From LMUY01 sp965198565 (GTDB taxonomy: Bacteria > Pseudomonadota > Alphaproteobacteria > Acetobacterales > Acetobacteraceae): a stretch of DNA of 64,000 bases. The position numbers and the translations under genes were made by a program. This document shows, in pieces, positions 17,931 to 30,487 of this stretch. The notes under the pieces were generated by a model. That model saw only the letters and a program-made list of their open reading frames with translations, had not been told where the DNA came from and did no database searches. The DNA lies in assembly GCA_965198565.1 (NCBI GenBank), contig OZ240665.1:1054001-1118000 (forward strand), given 5' to 3'. The first letter of the stretch is position 1. Each line of letters begins with the position of its first letter.

Positions 17931-17985
17931 GAGGGTCCACCTCCGCGCTTGTCCTGCCTGGCGGCTTCCGCGAGTGTGCCCGCCG

Positions 17986-18876
17986 ATGAACCCGGCTGCA
18001 CCCTCGTTCCAAGATCTCATCCTGCGCCTGCACGCGTTCTGGGCGAAGCAAGGCTGCGTCATCCTCCAGCCCTATGACGTGGAGATGGGAGCCGGCACGT
18101 TCCACCCCTCCACCACCTTGCGCGCGCTCGGGCCAACGCCGTGGCGAGCCGCCTATGTGCAGCCCAGCCGGCGGCCGTCGGACGGGCGCTATGGCGAGAA
18201 CCCGAACCGGCTGCAGCACTATTATCAGTACCAGGTGATCATGAAGCCGGCGCCGGACACTGCGCAGGCGCTGATGCTCGCCTCCTACGCCGCCATCGGG
18301 CTCGACCCGGCGCTGCACGACATCCGCTTCGTCGAGGACGACTGGGAAAGCCCGACCCTCGGCGCCTGGGGGCTGGGCTGGGAGGTGTGGTGCGACGGGA
18401 TGGAGGTCGGCCAGTTTACCTATTTTCAACAAGTCGGCGGCATACCGGTGGCCATGCCATCGTTCGAAATGACCTATGGGCTCGAGCGCCTTGCCATGTA
18501 TGTGCAAGACGTCGAGCGCGTGTATGACCTCGATTTCAACGGCGCCGGCGTCCGCTATGGGGACGTGTTTTTGCGCGCGGAGCGAGAATACAGCGCCCAC
18601 AACTTCGAACGGGCCGACACGGCCATGCTGGCCCGCCATTTCGCCGATGCGGAGCGGGAATGCGCCAGCCTGCTCGCGCCGCCGAACCCGCTGGCGCTGC
18701 CGGCCTATGACCAGTGCATCAAGGCCAGCCACCTGTTCAATCTGCTGGACTCACGGGGCGTGATCAGCGTGACGGAACGGGCAGCCTATATCGCTCGGGT
18801 GCGCAACCTCGCGAAATCATGCTGCGAGGCCTGGCTGGCGGGTGAGACCGTTGCACCTGCTCATCGGGCAGAATAG
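17986..18876 (+). CDS. glyQ: glycine--tRNA ligase alpha subunit
   Basis: A 296-residue catalytic subunit of the bacterial two-subunit glycyl-tRNA synthetase, which charges tRNA-Gly. Sequence throughout is diagnostic: FQDLILRLHAFWAKQGCVI at the start, QPYDVEMGAGTFHP for ATP and glycine binding, and QVGGIPVAMPSFEMTYGLER later. The length matches the family. It heads a glyQ-glyS-ppdK series on the plus strand. The ATG is the first in frame that gives the conserved N-terminus. Confidence 0.96.
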   Translation: MNPAAPSFQDLILRLHAFWAKQGCVILQPYDVEMGAGTFHPSTTLRALGPTPWRAAYVQPSRRPSDGRYGENPNRLQHYYQYQVIMKPAPDTAQALMLASYAAIGLDPALHDIRFVEDDWESPTLGAWGLGWEVWCDGMEVGQFTYFQQVGGIPVAMPSFEMTYGLERLAMYVQDVERVYDLDFNGAGVRYGDVFLRAEREYSAHNFERADTAMLARHFADAERECASLLAPPNPLALPAYDQCIKASHLFNLLDSRGVISVTERAAYIARVRNLAKSCCEAWLAGETVAPAHRAE

Positions 18877-18920
18877 TCTGCTGCGGTGCACAATCTCCCT
18901 CGCAAGGCATTGGCGGCTTA

Positions 18921-20972
18921 GTGGCTGAGCTCCTGCTCGAACTGCTGAGCGAGGAGATTCCAGCCCGACTGCAGGGCCGGGCCGCGGACGATCTTGCTCG
19001 CGCCGTTGCCGAGGTGCTCGCCCCGCTGCAGCCGCGGAAGGTGCAAAGCTTCAGCGGGCCACGCCGGATTGCGCTGGCGGCGACCGTTGAGGCGCAAACC
19101 CAAGCGACGGACACCGTGGAACGCGGGCCGCGGCTGGCTGCGCCGGAGCAGGCGCTGACCGGGTTCCTGCGCAAGCATGGCGCCAGCCGCGAGAGGCTGG
19201 TGGCGGAGGGGGACTACTGGGTGTTGCGCAAGCAAGCGCCTGCCCAGTCGGCCGCGGGCTTGGTCGCCGCGACGCTGCCGGGCCTGCTGCGGCGGTTTGC
19301 CTGGCCCAAGTCGATGCGGTGGGGCGCGTCTGGCAGCCTGTTCACCTGGATTCGGCCGTTGCGCCGCATCCTCTGCCTGCTCGATGGCGACGTGGTGCCG
19401 TTCAGCCTGGCCGAGGGCGCGGATGACGGGCATGGCTTGGTCGCCGGGCCTGACACCGAGGGCCACCGTTTCATGGCGCCAGGCGCCTTTCCGGTCCACT
19501 CGGCCGCCGAGTGGCAGGCGGGGCTGCTGGCCAAACGGGTGATCGTCAGCGCCGATGAGCGGCGGCGGCGGGTCGAACAGGGGGTCGCCGCGCTGGCCGC
19601 CGCGCAGGAGCTAGAGGTGGTGCCCGACCCGGCGCTGCTGGATGAAGTGGCAGGGCTGGTCGAGTGGCCGGTGCCGCTGCTGGGCCGCATCGACCCGGCG
19701 TTCATGGACCTGCCGCCCGAGGTGATGCAGGTCTCGATGCGGGTGAACCAGCGCTACTTCGCCCTGCGGAACCCGGACGGGACCGCCGCGCCGTTCTTCG
19801 CCTTCGCCGCCAACATCGAGGCGCCGGACGGCGGGGCGACCATTGTCGCTGGCAACGAGCGAGTGTTGCGCGCCCGGTTCTCGGATGCGCGCCATTTCTG
19901 GGACGCCGACCGCACCAAGAGTCTCGCCGAGCGGGTGAAGCTGCTGGATGCCGTGACCTTCCACGCCAAGCTCGGCAGCCAAGGCGCGCGGGTGCACCGG
20001 CTGATGCAGATGGCCGAGGCGATCGCGCCGCTGGTGGGCGCCGACCCACCTGTCGCCGCCCGCGCCGCCTGGCTCGCCAAGGCCGACCTGCTGACCGGAA
20101 TGGTGGGCGAGTTCCCGGAACTGCAGGGCGTGATGGGCCGCTATTATGCGCTGCACGACGGCGAAAGCCCGGCCGTGGCCGATGCCATCCGCGACCACTA
20201 TGCCCCGCGCGGGCCAGCCGATGCCGTGCCGAGCGCGCCCGTCACCATCGCAGTGGCGCTGGCCGACAAGCTGGACATGCTGGCCAGCTTTTTCGCGATC
20301 GGGGAGGTGCCGACCGGCTCCGGCGACCCATTCGCCTTGCGCCGGGCCGCCCTGGGCGTGGTGCGGATATTGCGCGAGACGGACCGCAAGCTGCCGTTGC
20401 GCCGCCTGATCGGGCTGTGTGCCGCGAGCTTGCCGTCCCCACCCCCGGTGGAAGCGGTGCTGGCCTTCATCGTGGATCGGGCCCGCGTGCAGCTCCGCGG
20501 CGAGGGGGCGCGGCATGACGTGCTCGACGCCGTGTTTGCCGCCCATGCCACGGACGACCTTGCCGGCCTGCTGAAGCTGTCCTCGCAACTGGGCGCGCTT
20601 CTGGCCACGCCCGATGGCGTGAATCTGCTGGTTGCGTCCAAACGGGCGGCCAACATCCTGCGCATCGAAACCGCCAAGGACGGGCCGCATGACGGCGCGC
20701 CAGACCCGGCGCTGTTCGCCAACGCGGACGAAAACCTGCTGAACGACACGCTCGATGCGGTGGCGCCCGCACTCGAGACGCTGCTTGGGGGCGATGATTT
20801 CGCCGGTGCGGTGCGAGAAGTTGCGCGGATTCGGCCACCGCTCGATACCTTTTTTGCGCAAGTTACGGTAAACGACAGCGAACCGTCTCTCCGCCGCAAC
20901 CGCTTGCGTCTGCTTCATGGCGTTTGCCAGACGATGGGCCGTGTCGCCGATTTCTCCCGCATTGAGGGTTAA
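18921..20972 (+). CDS. glyS: glycine--tRNA ligase beta subunit
   Basis: A 683-residue subunit that recognises tRNA-Gly and pairs with GlyQ. MAELLLELLSEEIPARLQGR is the usual start, read from a GTG. DLPPEVMQVSMRVNQRYFAL and AKADLLTGMVGEFPELQGVMG are conserved central motifs, and the C-terminal half contains the HD-like and anticodon-binding portions. There are 44 bp after glyQ and 3 bp before ppdK, so the three genes are likely one transcript. Length is normal. Confidence 0.95.
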   Translation: MAELLLELLSEEIPARLQGRAADDLARAVAEVLAPLQPRKVQSFSGPRRIALAATVEAQTQATDTVERGPRLAAPEQALTGFLRKHGASRERLVAEGDYWVLRKQAPAQSAAGLVAATLPGLLRRFAWPKSMRWGASGSLFTWIRPLRRILCLLDGDVVPFSLAEGADDGHGLVAGPDTEGHRFMAPGAFPVHSAAEWQAGLLAKRVIVSADERRRRVEQGVAALAAAQELEVVPDPALLDEVAGLVEWPVPLLGRIDPAFMDLPPEVMQVSMRVNQRYFALRNPDGTAAPFFAFAANIEAPDGGATIVAGNERVLRARFSDARHFWDADRTKSLAERVKLLDAVTFHAKLGSQGARVHRLMQMAEAIAPLVGADPPVAARAAWLAKADLLTGMVGEFPELQGVMGRYYALHDGESPAVADAIRDHYAPRGPADAVPSAPVTIAVALADKLDMLASFFAIGEVPTGSGDPFALRRAALGVVRILRETDRKLPLRRLIGLCAASLPSPPPVEAVLAFIVDRARVQLRGEGARHDVLDAVFAAHATDDLAGLLKLSSQLGALLATPDGVNLLVASKRAANILRIETAKDGPHDGAPDPALFANADENLLNDTLDAVAPALETLLGGDDFAGAVREVARIRPPLDTFFAQVTVNDSEPSLRRNRLRLLHGVCQTMGRVADFSRIEG

Positions 20973-20975
20973 CAG

Positions 20976-23645
<2,670 letters not shown>

Positions 23646-23656
23646 CGCAGTGCGAG

Positions 23657-23674
23657 CCAACCGTTTTCGGTTGG
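23657..23674 (+). terminator. hairpin after ppdK, probable terminator
   Basis: CCAACCG and CGGTTGG form a 7-bp perfect stem around TTTT, 11 bp after the ppdK stop. The following bases (GTTGATG) are only partly T-rich, so it may be a weak or factor-assisted terminator. Confidence 0.6.
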
Positions 23675-24191
23675 GTTGATGAAACTCCTCGCAAACAATG
23701 GCTCGGCCCGTTTCAACATCTGGCTCCGAGAGCATCACCGGATCAGGTGTGGTCACCTGACCGGTCAAGATGCTCGCCAAAACAACAACGAGACCATGAC
23801 CGGCGACTCTAATCTGTGCCGGCCATGGTCTAGCGGACACTTGGGTGGAAACGGGTCTAGGGGCTCGGCGCCGGGCCAATCCGGATGGATGGCATTTGCA
23901 ACGAGATCGGTGGTCTGCCGAGGATGTGTCCGAGGGTATCTGCTGCGACTGATTTCGTGGCAGAAACGCAACACCATTCCATCTTTACGTTTGCGTCATG
24001 AAGCTGTCACCGCTACGGACTAGTCCAGCGGTCTGGAATAAATCAAAAGACTGGTGACGGCGATTAATCGCATATGGTTTCAAGTTTGGGTTTGCGGCGG
24101 GAAAATTTTGGTGTAGTTCGAAACACACCATGGTCTTCACTCGCGGAATGCGCTATAAAGTGGTGCGGCAAAGTTATTTGGGGTTGTGCTG
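23675..24191. other. hairpin-rich non-coding stretch of about 520 bp
   Basis: No plausible gene is seen on either strand. Two strong inverted repeats stand out. At 23737-23765, ACCGG-A-TCAGGTG pairs with CACCTGA-CCGGT (12 bp with one bulge). At 23791-23831, AGACCATG-A-CCGGC pairs with GCCGG-C-CATGGTCT (13 bp with one mismatch). A weaker TGGTGT / ACACCA hairpin lies near 24110. The last 200 bp are clearly more AT-rich than the surroundings and probably hold the promoter of the next gene. It could encode a structured RNA or be the remains of a mobile element. Confidence 0.45.
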
Positions 24192-25448
24192 ATGTCTGGA
24201 GTTTCGGTCGGCGGTGGGCTTGGGACTAGCCTTAATTCTACGAGTTCAGACGCGGTCAACGCCGCGACGGTGCTCGCCTCGCAAATCACGAACAATCTCA
24301 CGAACGGTACGTTCACGAACTTCGCTTACACGGGAGGCGGGCCCGTAGCACCCCAGCCATCGTCCGGCTTTGGCGGCGTGGCATCGTTCACGCAACCGAC
24401 GTTCGGGCCAGTGTTCATTGACGGTGCCGACCAAGCAGTCGTGGTGACCGGTAACGGCGGCGATTACATCCAGGGCGGCGCCGCTGGCGGGACATTCCTT
24501 GCGGGCGCGGGGGCTCCGGGTGCGCTGGTCAACGTGAGCTATACCAACATCACCCCAAGCGGGAATTTGATTGACCAGATTGCCGTGCTCGGCGGCAACA
24601 ACCTACTTCAATCGGCCACTTTCGGCACCGGCAATTACAACGTGTCGACTGGCAACGGCAGTGACTCGATTAGCCTGCTGAACGGCAACGCGACGGTCAA
24701 CGCGGGGACCGGCAGCAATATTGTCAATGTGGGGCCTTACAACAGCCTTGTCTACTCTGAGGGCTATGACACGATTACTGGCGCGGTATCGGGCGGCGGC
24801 TCCGACACGGTCGACATCGGCTCGGGCCAGACCTCGATCAACCCGGCAACGAGCAACTTCCTCGTCAATGACAGCTCGCCGAACTCGTTGCTGGTGACGC
24901 TCGGTTCAGCAACCACCACGATCGTCTTTGGCGGTGAAGGCCAAGGCGTGATCGACGGTCCGAACAGCACCGCCACCATCACCGGCGCCGGGACCGTCGC
25001 GGCGCAGCCGACCAGCACTGGAGACAGCTACACGGTCAGTGGCGGCGCGAATGCCAACATCGTGGCCGGCGCGCAAAACGCGACGGTGAATGGGTCCGCG
25101 TCCACTGGCAACGAGGTGTATCGCGCCGGCACAGGCAACGATACCCTGATCGCCGGGTCTGGCGCTGCCATCCTCAGCGGTGCCGTAGGCCCGAGTGCGA
25201 CCGCCCTGCTGGTGTCGGGAACAGGTCTGTCGACGACGTTCGCCTTCGTTGCTGGCCAGTTCAGCGGCGGGTCGGATACGATTTCCGGCTTCAAGGCGTC
25301 CGACGTACTCTCGTTCGCGGGGTATGGCGCCAATCCTCAGGGCACCCCGACGACTGTGGGCGGCAACACGGTCATCACGCTGCCGGACAACACGACGATC
25401 ACCATCACCGGTGCAACACCCACGCCGGGGCAATACCGCATCAGCTAA
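24192..25448 (+). CDS. repeat-rich beta-roll-like secreted-type protein
   Basis: A 418-residue protein rich in Gly, Asn, Thr, Ser and Ala with almost no Lys, Cys or Trp. Motifs such as TGNGGDYIQGGAAGGTFLAG, GNGSDSISLLNGNATVNAG and AGTGNDTLIAGSGAAILSG resemble degenerate RTX calcium-binding nonapeptides (GGxGxDxLx). No N-terminal signal peptide is seen, which fits export by a type I system through a C-terminal signal. The C-terminus (SDTISGFKASDVLSFAGYG) resembles the end of other RTX proteins. No type I exporter is adjacent. It may be a surface or matrix protein. Start at ATG; an in-frame GTG lies 6 bp upstream. Confidence 0.6.
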   Translation: MSGVSVGGGLGTSLNSTSSDAVNAATVLASQITNNLTNGTFTNFAYTGGGPVAPQPSSGFGGVASFTQPTFGPVFIDGADQAVVVTGNGGDYIQGGAAGGTFLAGAGAPGALVNVSYTNITPSGNLIDQIAVLGGNNLLQSATFGTGNYNVSTGNGSDSISLLNGNATVNAGTGSNIVNVGPYNSLVYSEGYDTITGAVSGGGSDTVDIGSGQTSINPATSNFLVNDSSPNSLLVTLGSATTTIVFGGEGQGVIDGPNSTATITGAGTVAAQPTSTGDSYTVSGGANANIVAGAQNATVNGSASTGNEVYRAGTGNDTLIAGSGAAILSGAVGPSATALLVSGTGLSTTFAFVAGQFSGGSDTISGFKASDVLSFAGYGANPQGTPTTVGGNTVITLPDNTTITITGATPTPGQYRIS

Positions 25449-25775
25449 CGCTTGATGGTAGGGACGCCGATGGCTCGGTTGCTTTGAGCATGACGGTCGC
25501 CGGTCGATATTGACGGTCGTCATGTCGCGGGCTCGGTCGAGGAGCCAGGCGTTTTGGCAGCCGTTGCTCTGTTGATGCCGCGAAGCTTCGTGAGTGCGTA
25601 GTCTGTTTTGGCCCTGGACAATGCAATGCCGAAGTCTCTCTAAGAGATCAGCCGGCGAAGCCCTTCCTATGGCACTGGGGTGCTCCGATCGGTATAGGCC
25701 ACGAGTGCTTGGCGCGGAAACCGTCACGCTGTAGAGAAGGGATTGCCGCAGCGGCACCTTTTGCGAGTTATCCCG
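25449..25775. other. intergenic region, no gene recognised
   Basis: The only structure seen is CATGACG (25489-25495) pairing with CGTCATG (25518-25524), with GACGGTCG repeated directly inside it, about 40 bp after the preceding stop; this could be a terminator. The remainder should contain the promoter for the DUF3576 gene, but I cannot place it with confidence. Confidence 0.4.
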
Positions 25776-26309
25776 ATGTCCTTGTCCACTTTCACCCGGT
25801 CGGTTCTGATGCTTGGCGTCGCAAGTGTTGCCGCCTGCAGTTCGGACAATCCGAACATCCGTCCGGTGCAGCAAAGCGAATATAATGACTATCGTAACGA
25901 TCCCACGGAGCGTGGCAAACTCGGCGGCAACCAAGGCCTGGTGTTTGGCGTCGGCAAAGGAGGGGCGGCGCAGAATGACGGCGGTGCCCTCGGCGTCAAC
26001 GCGTATCTCTGGCGCGGTGCGCTGGATACCCTGGCCTTCATGCCTCTGGCCTCTGCCGATCCGTTTGGTGGTGTCATCATCACCGACTGGTATCAGCCGC
26101 CCAGCGCGAATGGCGAGCGGTTCAAGGCAACGGCCTATATCCTGGGGCGCCAATTGCGGGCCGATGGGGTTCGAGTGTCGATCTTCCGCCAAGTGCAAGA
26201 CAACGGCCAGTGGGTTGACGCTCCAGTCAGCCAGACGACCACCGGTGAAATCGAGAACAAGGTGCTTGCGCGGGCGCGCGAGTTGCGGGCCCAAACCGCG
26301 AGCCAATAG
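25776..26309 (+). CDS. DUF3576 domain lipoprotein
   Basis: A 177-residue alphaproteobacterial protein of DUF3576. The signal sequence ends in a lipobox (GVASVAAC), so the mature protein should be a lipoprotein. LGVNAYLWRGALDTLAFMPL and DPFGGVIITDWYQPP are the family's conserved blocks, and the C-terminal region includes an RxLRADGVRVSIFRQ strand. It stands 25 bp upstream of leuS, as is common in this group, and may share its transcript. Its role is unknown, but its place next to leuS and lptE suggests cell-envelope work. Confidence 0.88.
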   Translation: MSLSTFTRSVLMLGVASVAACSSDNPNIRPVQQSEYNDYRNDPTERGKLGGNQGLVFGVGKGGAAQNDGGALGVNAYLWRGALDTLAFMPLASADPFGGVIITDWYQPPSANGERFKATAYILGRQLRADGVRVSIFRQVQDNGQWVDAPVSQTTTGEIENKVLARARELRAQTASQ

Positions 26310-26334
26310 TCCCGCTCGCCTTGGCTGATCGAGA

Positions 26335-28950
26335 ATGACGCAAGAGCAGGGGCAGCCTACGCAGGGTGACGCGAAGTCGGCGTACGATTTCGCCACGATC
26401 GAAACCAAGTGGCAGGATACCTGGGAGCGCTCCGGGGCTTTCCGGGTTGAAGACGTGCCCAGCGGCGGTAAGCCGAAGTTCTACATCCTGGAGATGTTCC
26501 CGTATCCGAGCGGCAACATCCATATGGGCCACGTCCGAAACTACACTCTTGGCGACGCTGTGGCGCGCTATAAGCGCGCTTGCGGCTACGAGGTCCTGCA
26601 TCCTATGGGGTGGGACGCATTTGGTTTGCCGGCCGAGAACGCAGCCCGCGAGCGCGGCATACATCCCGCACAGTGGACCCGGGCGAACATCGCCGCGATG
26701 CGGGCCGAGATGCAGAGGATGGGCTTGTCGATCGACTGGTCGCGCGAGTTCGCGACCTGTGACCCGGCGTATTATGGGCAAGAGCAGAGGCTGTTCCTCG
26801 AGTTCATGCGGTTGGGGCTGGTCGAGCGCCGGATGAGCTGGGTGAACTGGGATCCGGTCGATCAGACTGTTCTGGCCAATGAGCAAGTCGTGGACGGCCG
26901 TGGCTGGCGCTCGGGCGCCCCGGTCGAAAAACGGCAGTTGGCGCAGTGGTTTTTTCGCATCAGCTGCTATGCCCAGGCTTTGCTCGATGCGTTGCCGACG
27001 ATGGATCGGTGGCCCGAACGGGTTCGGACGATGCAGACCCGCTGGATGGGGCGGAGCGAAGGGGCGCGCATTCGTTTTGCGCTTGTCACACCGATCGACG
27101 GGTTGGAGGGGATCGAGGTCTACACAACGCGCCCTGACACGTTATTCGGTATGTCCTTCCTGGCCGTCGCGCCTGAGCACCCGGTCGCTGCGGCGGTGGC
27201 GAGCCGGAGTGAGGCGGCCGCGGCCTTCATCGCCGAATGTCGGTCCCGCGGCACCAGCGAGGCTGCAATCGAAACTGCCGAGAAACGTGGGCTGGATACT
27301 GGCCTGTGTGTTCGACATCCCTTCACGGGTGAGGACATTCCGGTATGGATCGCCAGTTTTGTGCTGATGGAGTATGGCACGGGAGCCATCTTTGGCTGTC
27401 CTTGCGGCGACCAGCGGGACCTCGATTTCGCCCATAAATTCGGTCTTCCCGTGATCCCCGTGGTGCTGCCGCCAGATGCCGGGGCGGAAGGGTTCACTGT
27501 AGGTCTACGGGCCTATGATGGACCCGGGACGATGATCAACTCCCAATGGCTCGACGGATTGACCACGGAAGCCGCCACCGCAGAGGTGATCCATCGGTTG
27601 ACCTTGGCCTCCCAAGGGGAGCGGGTGGTCAATTGGCGGTTGCGCGACTGGGGCGTCAGTCGGCAACGCTACTGGGGCTGCCCTATTCCAGTGGTGCATT
27701 GTTCTGCCTGCGGTATCGTCCCGTTGCGAGAGGATCAGCTTCCAGTCTTGCTGCCGGATGATGTCAGCTTGGACGAACCAGGTAATCCGCTCGACCGGCA
27801 TGACGCATGGCGGCTTGTCACATGTCCGCAATGCGGTGGCCCGGCCTCACGGGAGACGGACACGCTCGACACCTTTGTCGACAGCGGCTGGTATTTTGCA
27901 CGTTTTTGCAGCCCTGGTTCGACTGTTCCCGTTAGCCACGAGGCGGCAGCCCATTGGTTGCCTGTGGATCAATATGTCGGCGGGATCGACCACGCCATCT
28001 TGCATCTGCTGTACGCCCGGTTTTTTACGCGGGTGATGCACGACGCCGGGTTAGTGGGCGTCGACGAGCCTTTCGTCGGGTTGTTCACCCAGGGAATGGT
28101 CACTCACGCGAGCTATCGGGCCCGCGATGGGCGATGGTTGTACCCGAACGAAGTCAGTGCCACGGATGCTGGCGAGGTGGTTGAGCTCGCAACAGGGGAT
28201 CCGGTTGTTGTTGGAGCTGTCGACAAGATGTCGAAGTCTAAGCGCAACACGGTCGATCCCCGTGACATCATTGGCCGATTTGGCGCGGACACGGCCCGTT
28301 GGTTCGTGTTGTCGGACAATCCGCCGGAGCGGGACATGGAGTGGACGGAAAGTGGGATCGCGGGTGCGCACCGCTTCCTGGTGCGCCTGCATCGGCTCGG
28401 GTTGGCGATAGCCGAGCGGCCGCTTCCTGCGTCGGAGCCGGTGGATGCCGCCTCGCCGTTGTTGCGGACGGCCCATCAAGTCGTCGCGGGCGTCACGGCT
28501 GCAATGGATCAATTCGCCTTCAACGTTGCCGTCGCACGGTGCTACGAGCTGTTCAACGCCATTTCCGATGCTCAGCGACTCCAGGACGGGGCCGTGAGCC
28601 CGCAACCGTTGAGGGCGGCATTCATCCTGCTTGTGCGACTTGTGCTGCCCATGGTGCCGCATTTGGCCAGTGAGCTTCTCACCCGACTAGCCGGGGGAAC
28701 GGCACCGGATTGGTCCTGGCCAGTCGCTAATCCAGCGCTCCTGGCGAATTCTACCACCACGATTGCGGTCCAAGTGGGCGGGAAGCTGCGGGCGACGATC
28801 GAAGTTGCCGTGGATTTGGCCGAAGACGCTGTTTTGGCGGCGGCAGCGGCGGAGCCGAATGTTGCCCGCCTGCTCGAAGGCCGGTCTGTGATTCGCCGGG
28901 TCTATGTACCTGGTCGGATCGTTAACTTCGTCGTCGGCGGTGCCGGATGA
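26335..28950 (+). CDS. leuS: leucine--tRNA ligase
   Basis: An 871-residue class Ia synthetase that charges tRNA-Leu. The HIGH motif is HMGH at 63-66 in YPSGNIHMGHVRNYT, and the KMSKS motif is at 631-635 in DKMSKSKRNTVDP. A large editing domain (about 220-420) with TRPDTLFGMSF is present. Two Cys pairs (CSACG and CPQCGG) look like a zinc-binding insertion. Length and order are normal for bacterial LeuS. Its stop overlaps the lptE start (ATGA). Confidence 0.96.
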   Translation: MTQEQGQPTQGDAKSAYDFATIETKWQDTWERSGAFRVEDVPSGGKPKFYILEMFPYPSGNIHMGHVRNYTLGDAVARYKRACGYEVLHPMGWDAFGLPAENAARERGIHPAQWTRANIAAMRAEMQRMGLSIDWSREFATCDPAYYGQEQRLFLEFMRLGLVERRMSWVNWDPVDQTVLANEQVVDGRGWRSGAPVEKRQLAQWFFRISCYAQALLDALPTMDRWPERVRTMQTRWMGRSEGARIRFALVTPIDGLEGIEVYTTRPDTLFGMSFLAVAPEHPVAAAVASRSEAAAAFIAECRSRGTSEAAIETAEKRGLDTGLCVRHPFTGEDIPVWIASFVLMEYGTGAIFGCPCGDQRDLDFAHKFGLPVIPVVLPPDAGAEGFTVGLRAYDGPGTMINSQWLDGLTTEAATAEVIHRLTLASQGERVVNWRLRDWGVSRQRYWGCPIPVVHCSACGIVPLREDQLPVLLPDDVSLDEPGNPLDRHDAWRLVTCPQCGGPASRETDTLDTFVDSGWYFARFCSPGSTVPVSHEAAAHWLPVDQYVGGIDHAILHLLYARFFTRVMHDAGLVGVDEPFVGLFTQGMVTHASYRARDGRWLYPNEVSATDAGEVVELATGDPVVVGAVDKMSKSKRNTVDPRDIIGRFGADTARWFVLSDNPPERDMEWTESGIAGAHRFLVRLHRLGLAIAERPLPASEPVDAASPLLRTAHQVVAGVTAAMDQFAFNVAVARCYELFNAISDAQRLQDGAVSPQPLRAAFILLVRLVLPMVPHLASELLTRLAGGTAPDWSWPVANPALLANSTTTIAVQVGGKLRATIEVAVDLAEDAVLAAAAAEPNVARLLEGRSVIRRVYVPGRIVNFVVGGAG

Positions 28951-29489
28951 CTGTCGTGCCCACCAGGCTGACACGCCGGTGCGCGATGTTGCTCGCTCTT
29001 GCGCTGCCTGGATGTGGTTTTCGCACAATGTATGGCAGTGATGGCCAGATATCGGGCGCCCATGGATCAGACCTGGCCATGATCGACGTTGCACTCATCC
29101 CAAACAGGGCGGGCCAATTACTGCGTCAGTCGCTGCAGCAGCGGCTGTATGGCGCAGGCGACGATGCTCCGGCGAAAGAATACCAGCTAAACGTAAGTTT
29201 GGGAGTGACAGGGGAGGCGATCGGCGAGCAAGCCGATTCGAGTGTTACGCGCCTCCGGCAGTTCGGTGCGGCCAACTGGACGCTCAAGCGATTGGATCCG
29301 GCGCAGACCTTTGTAGCGTCTGGCCTTGCACGCAGCTTGGATGGTGTGAACATCATCGACGAGCAGTATTTCGCCGCTGACATTGAAGGTGAGACTGTGG
29401 CGAAGCGAATGGCAGATACTTTAGCTGATCAGATCGCACTGCAACTTGCTGCTTACTTTAACCATCAGGCGTCGGTTAAGTCCGGGTGA
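28947..29489 (+). CDS. lptE: LPS assembly lipoprotein LptE
   Basis: A 180-residue outer-membrane lipoprotein that plugs the LptD barrel and helps place lipopolysaccharide in the outer leaflet. The lipobox is ALPGC with Cys23, followed by GFRTMYG, the typical GF(R/K)P-like opening of LptE. Identification also rests on its position between leuS and holA, where lptE is found in many proteobacteria. It overlaps leuS at its start and holA at its end, so the three are tightly coupled. Confidence 0.88.
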   Translation: MTVVPTRLTRRCAMLLALALPGCGFRTMYGSDGQISGAHGSDLAMIDVALIPNRAGQLLRQSLQQRLYGAGDDAPAKEYQLNVSLGVTGEAIGEQADSSVTRLRQFGAANWTLKRLDPAQTFVASGLARSLDGVNIIDEQYFAADIEGETVAKRMADTLADQIALQLAAYFNHQASVKSG

Positions 29490-30487
29490 AAGTGGCTGCC
29501 AAGTCGATTGCTCCGTTGCTTGCAAATCCCACGCGTGTTGTCGGTATTTTGCTTTACGGCGCCGATGTCGGTTTGGTCCGAGAGCGATCGCAGCGGGCTG
29601 TCCGGGCTGTTCTGGGGCATGATCGCGATGCGTTTCGCCTGACCGTCCTCCCACGCGAGGAGCATGGGCGACTGCGCGAAGAGCTTGCGAGTTTGCCGCT
29701 CGGCGGCGGCCGGCGTGTTCTTAGGGTTTTGGATGCCACCGACGGATTAGCGGCCGTGCTCGAAGCCACGACGGTCCATGCCGACGACATGCTCGTTATC
29801 CTCGAGGCCGGGGTACTCACACCGAGGGCAAAGCTCCGTAGCATGGCAGAGCGAGGCCCAACCTGGGCAGCGGTGCCGTGCTTTCCGGACATGGATACGG
29901 TGGTAGGGGAGGTAACGCAGACGCTGGCTCTTGCTGGGGTTGGTGTAACGCCAGACGCGTTGACCTTCCTCGCCGCAGAGTTGGGAGGGGACTTCGCTCG
30001 CCGCCACTCTGAGCTCGAGAAGCTCGCGTTGTTCGCCGGTGATGCTGGTGTGGTGGACTTCGCTCAGGCGACGGCATCGTGCGTCGGCCAGATCGATGCG
30101 TCTGTTGGCCTCGCCGTTCATGCGGCTCTCGCTGGCGACCCAGCGGGGACAGATCGCATCCTAGGAGAATTGGAGCGGGAAGGAGCAACCGGCCCTGGCC
30201 TGCTTGCTGTTCTCTCAGCCGAACTCCAGCGGCTGTTGAAAGTCCGGGCCGAGATGGAACGTGGCAGCACGGTCGAAGCGGCATGCCGCAGCCTGGTTCC
30301 GCCAATTTACCCGCGACAGGCCGCGAGCTTTGCTGTCGCAGTTCGGCGCTGGCCTCTGGCAAAGCTGCTTTGGCTCGGCGAGGTAATCCGGTCGGCTGAT
30401 CAGGCCTGCAAACGCGCCGGTGCTCGTGATTTCACCATTGCGACATGCCTTCTCAGCACCATCGCACGAGGACGAACAGGGCTGTGA
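29486..30487 (+). CDS. holA: DNA polymerase III subunit delta
   Basis: A 333-residue clamp-loader subunit that opens the beta sliding clamp. The sequence has the delta pattern GILLYGADVGLVRERSQRAV, LLxxLDATDGL-type strands, and a helical C-terminal collar domain (about 210-330) with LLAVLSAELQRLLKVR. It starts at GTG overlapping the lptE stop (GTGA). It converges on parB, and an IS1182 element now separates them. The short palindrome CCATTTGAAATGG just after the stop may be part of the old terminator. Confidence 0.9.
   Translation: MKVAAKSIAPLLANPTRVVGILLYGADVGLVRERSQRAVRAVLGHDRDAFRLTVLPREEHGRLREELASLPLGGGRRVLRVLDATDGLAAVLEATTVHADDMLVILEAGVLTPRAKLRSMAERGPTWAAVPCFPDMDTVVGEVTQTLALAGVGVTPDALTFLAAELGGDFARRHSELEKLALFAGDAGVVDFAQATASCVGQIDASVGLAVHAALAGDPAGTDRILGELEREGATGPGLLAVLSAELQRLLKVRAEMERGSTVEAACRSLVPPIYPRQAASFAVAVRRWPLAKLLWLGEVIRSADQACKRAGARDFTIATCLLSTIARGRTGL

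Noticed and set aside
24192..25448. Autotransporter adhesin
   Set aside because: There is no signal peptide, no translocator barrel and the protein is short; a type I-exported beta-roll protein fits better.
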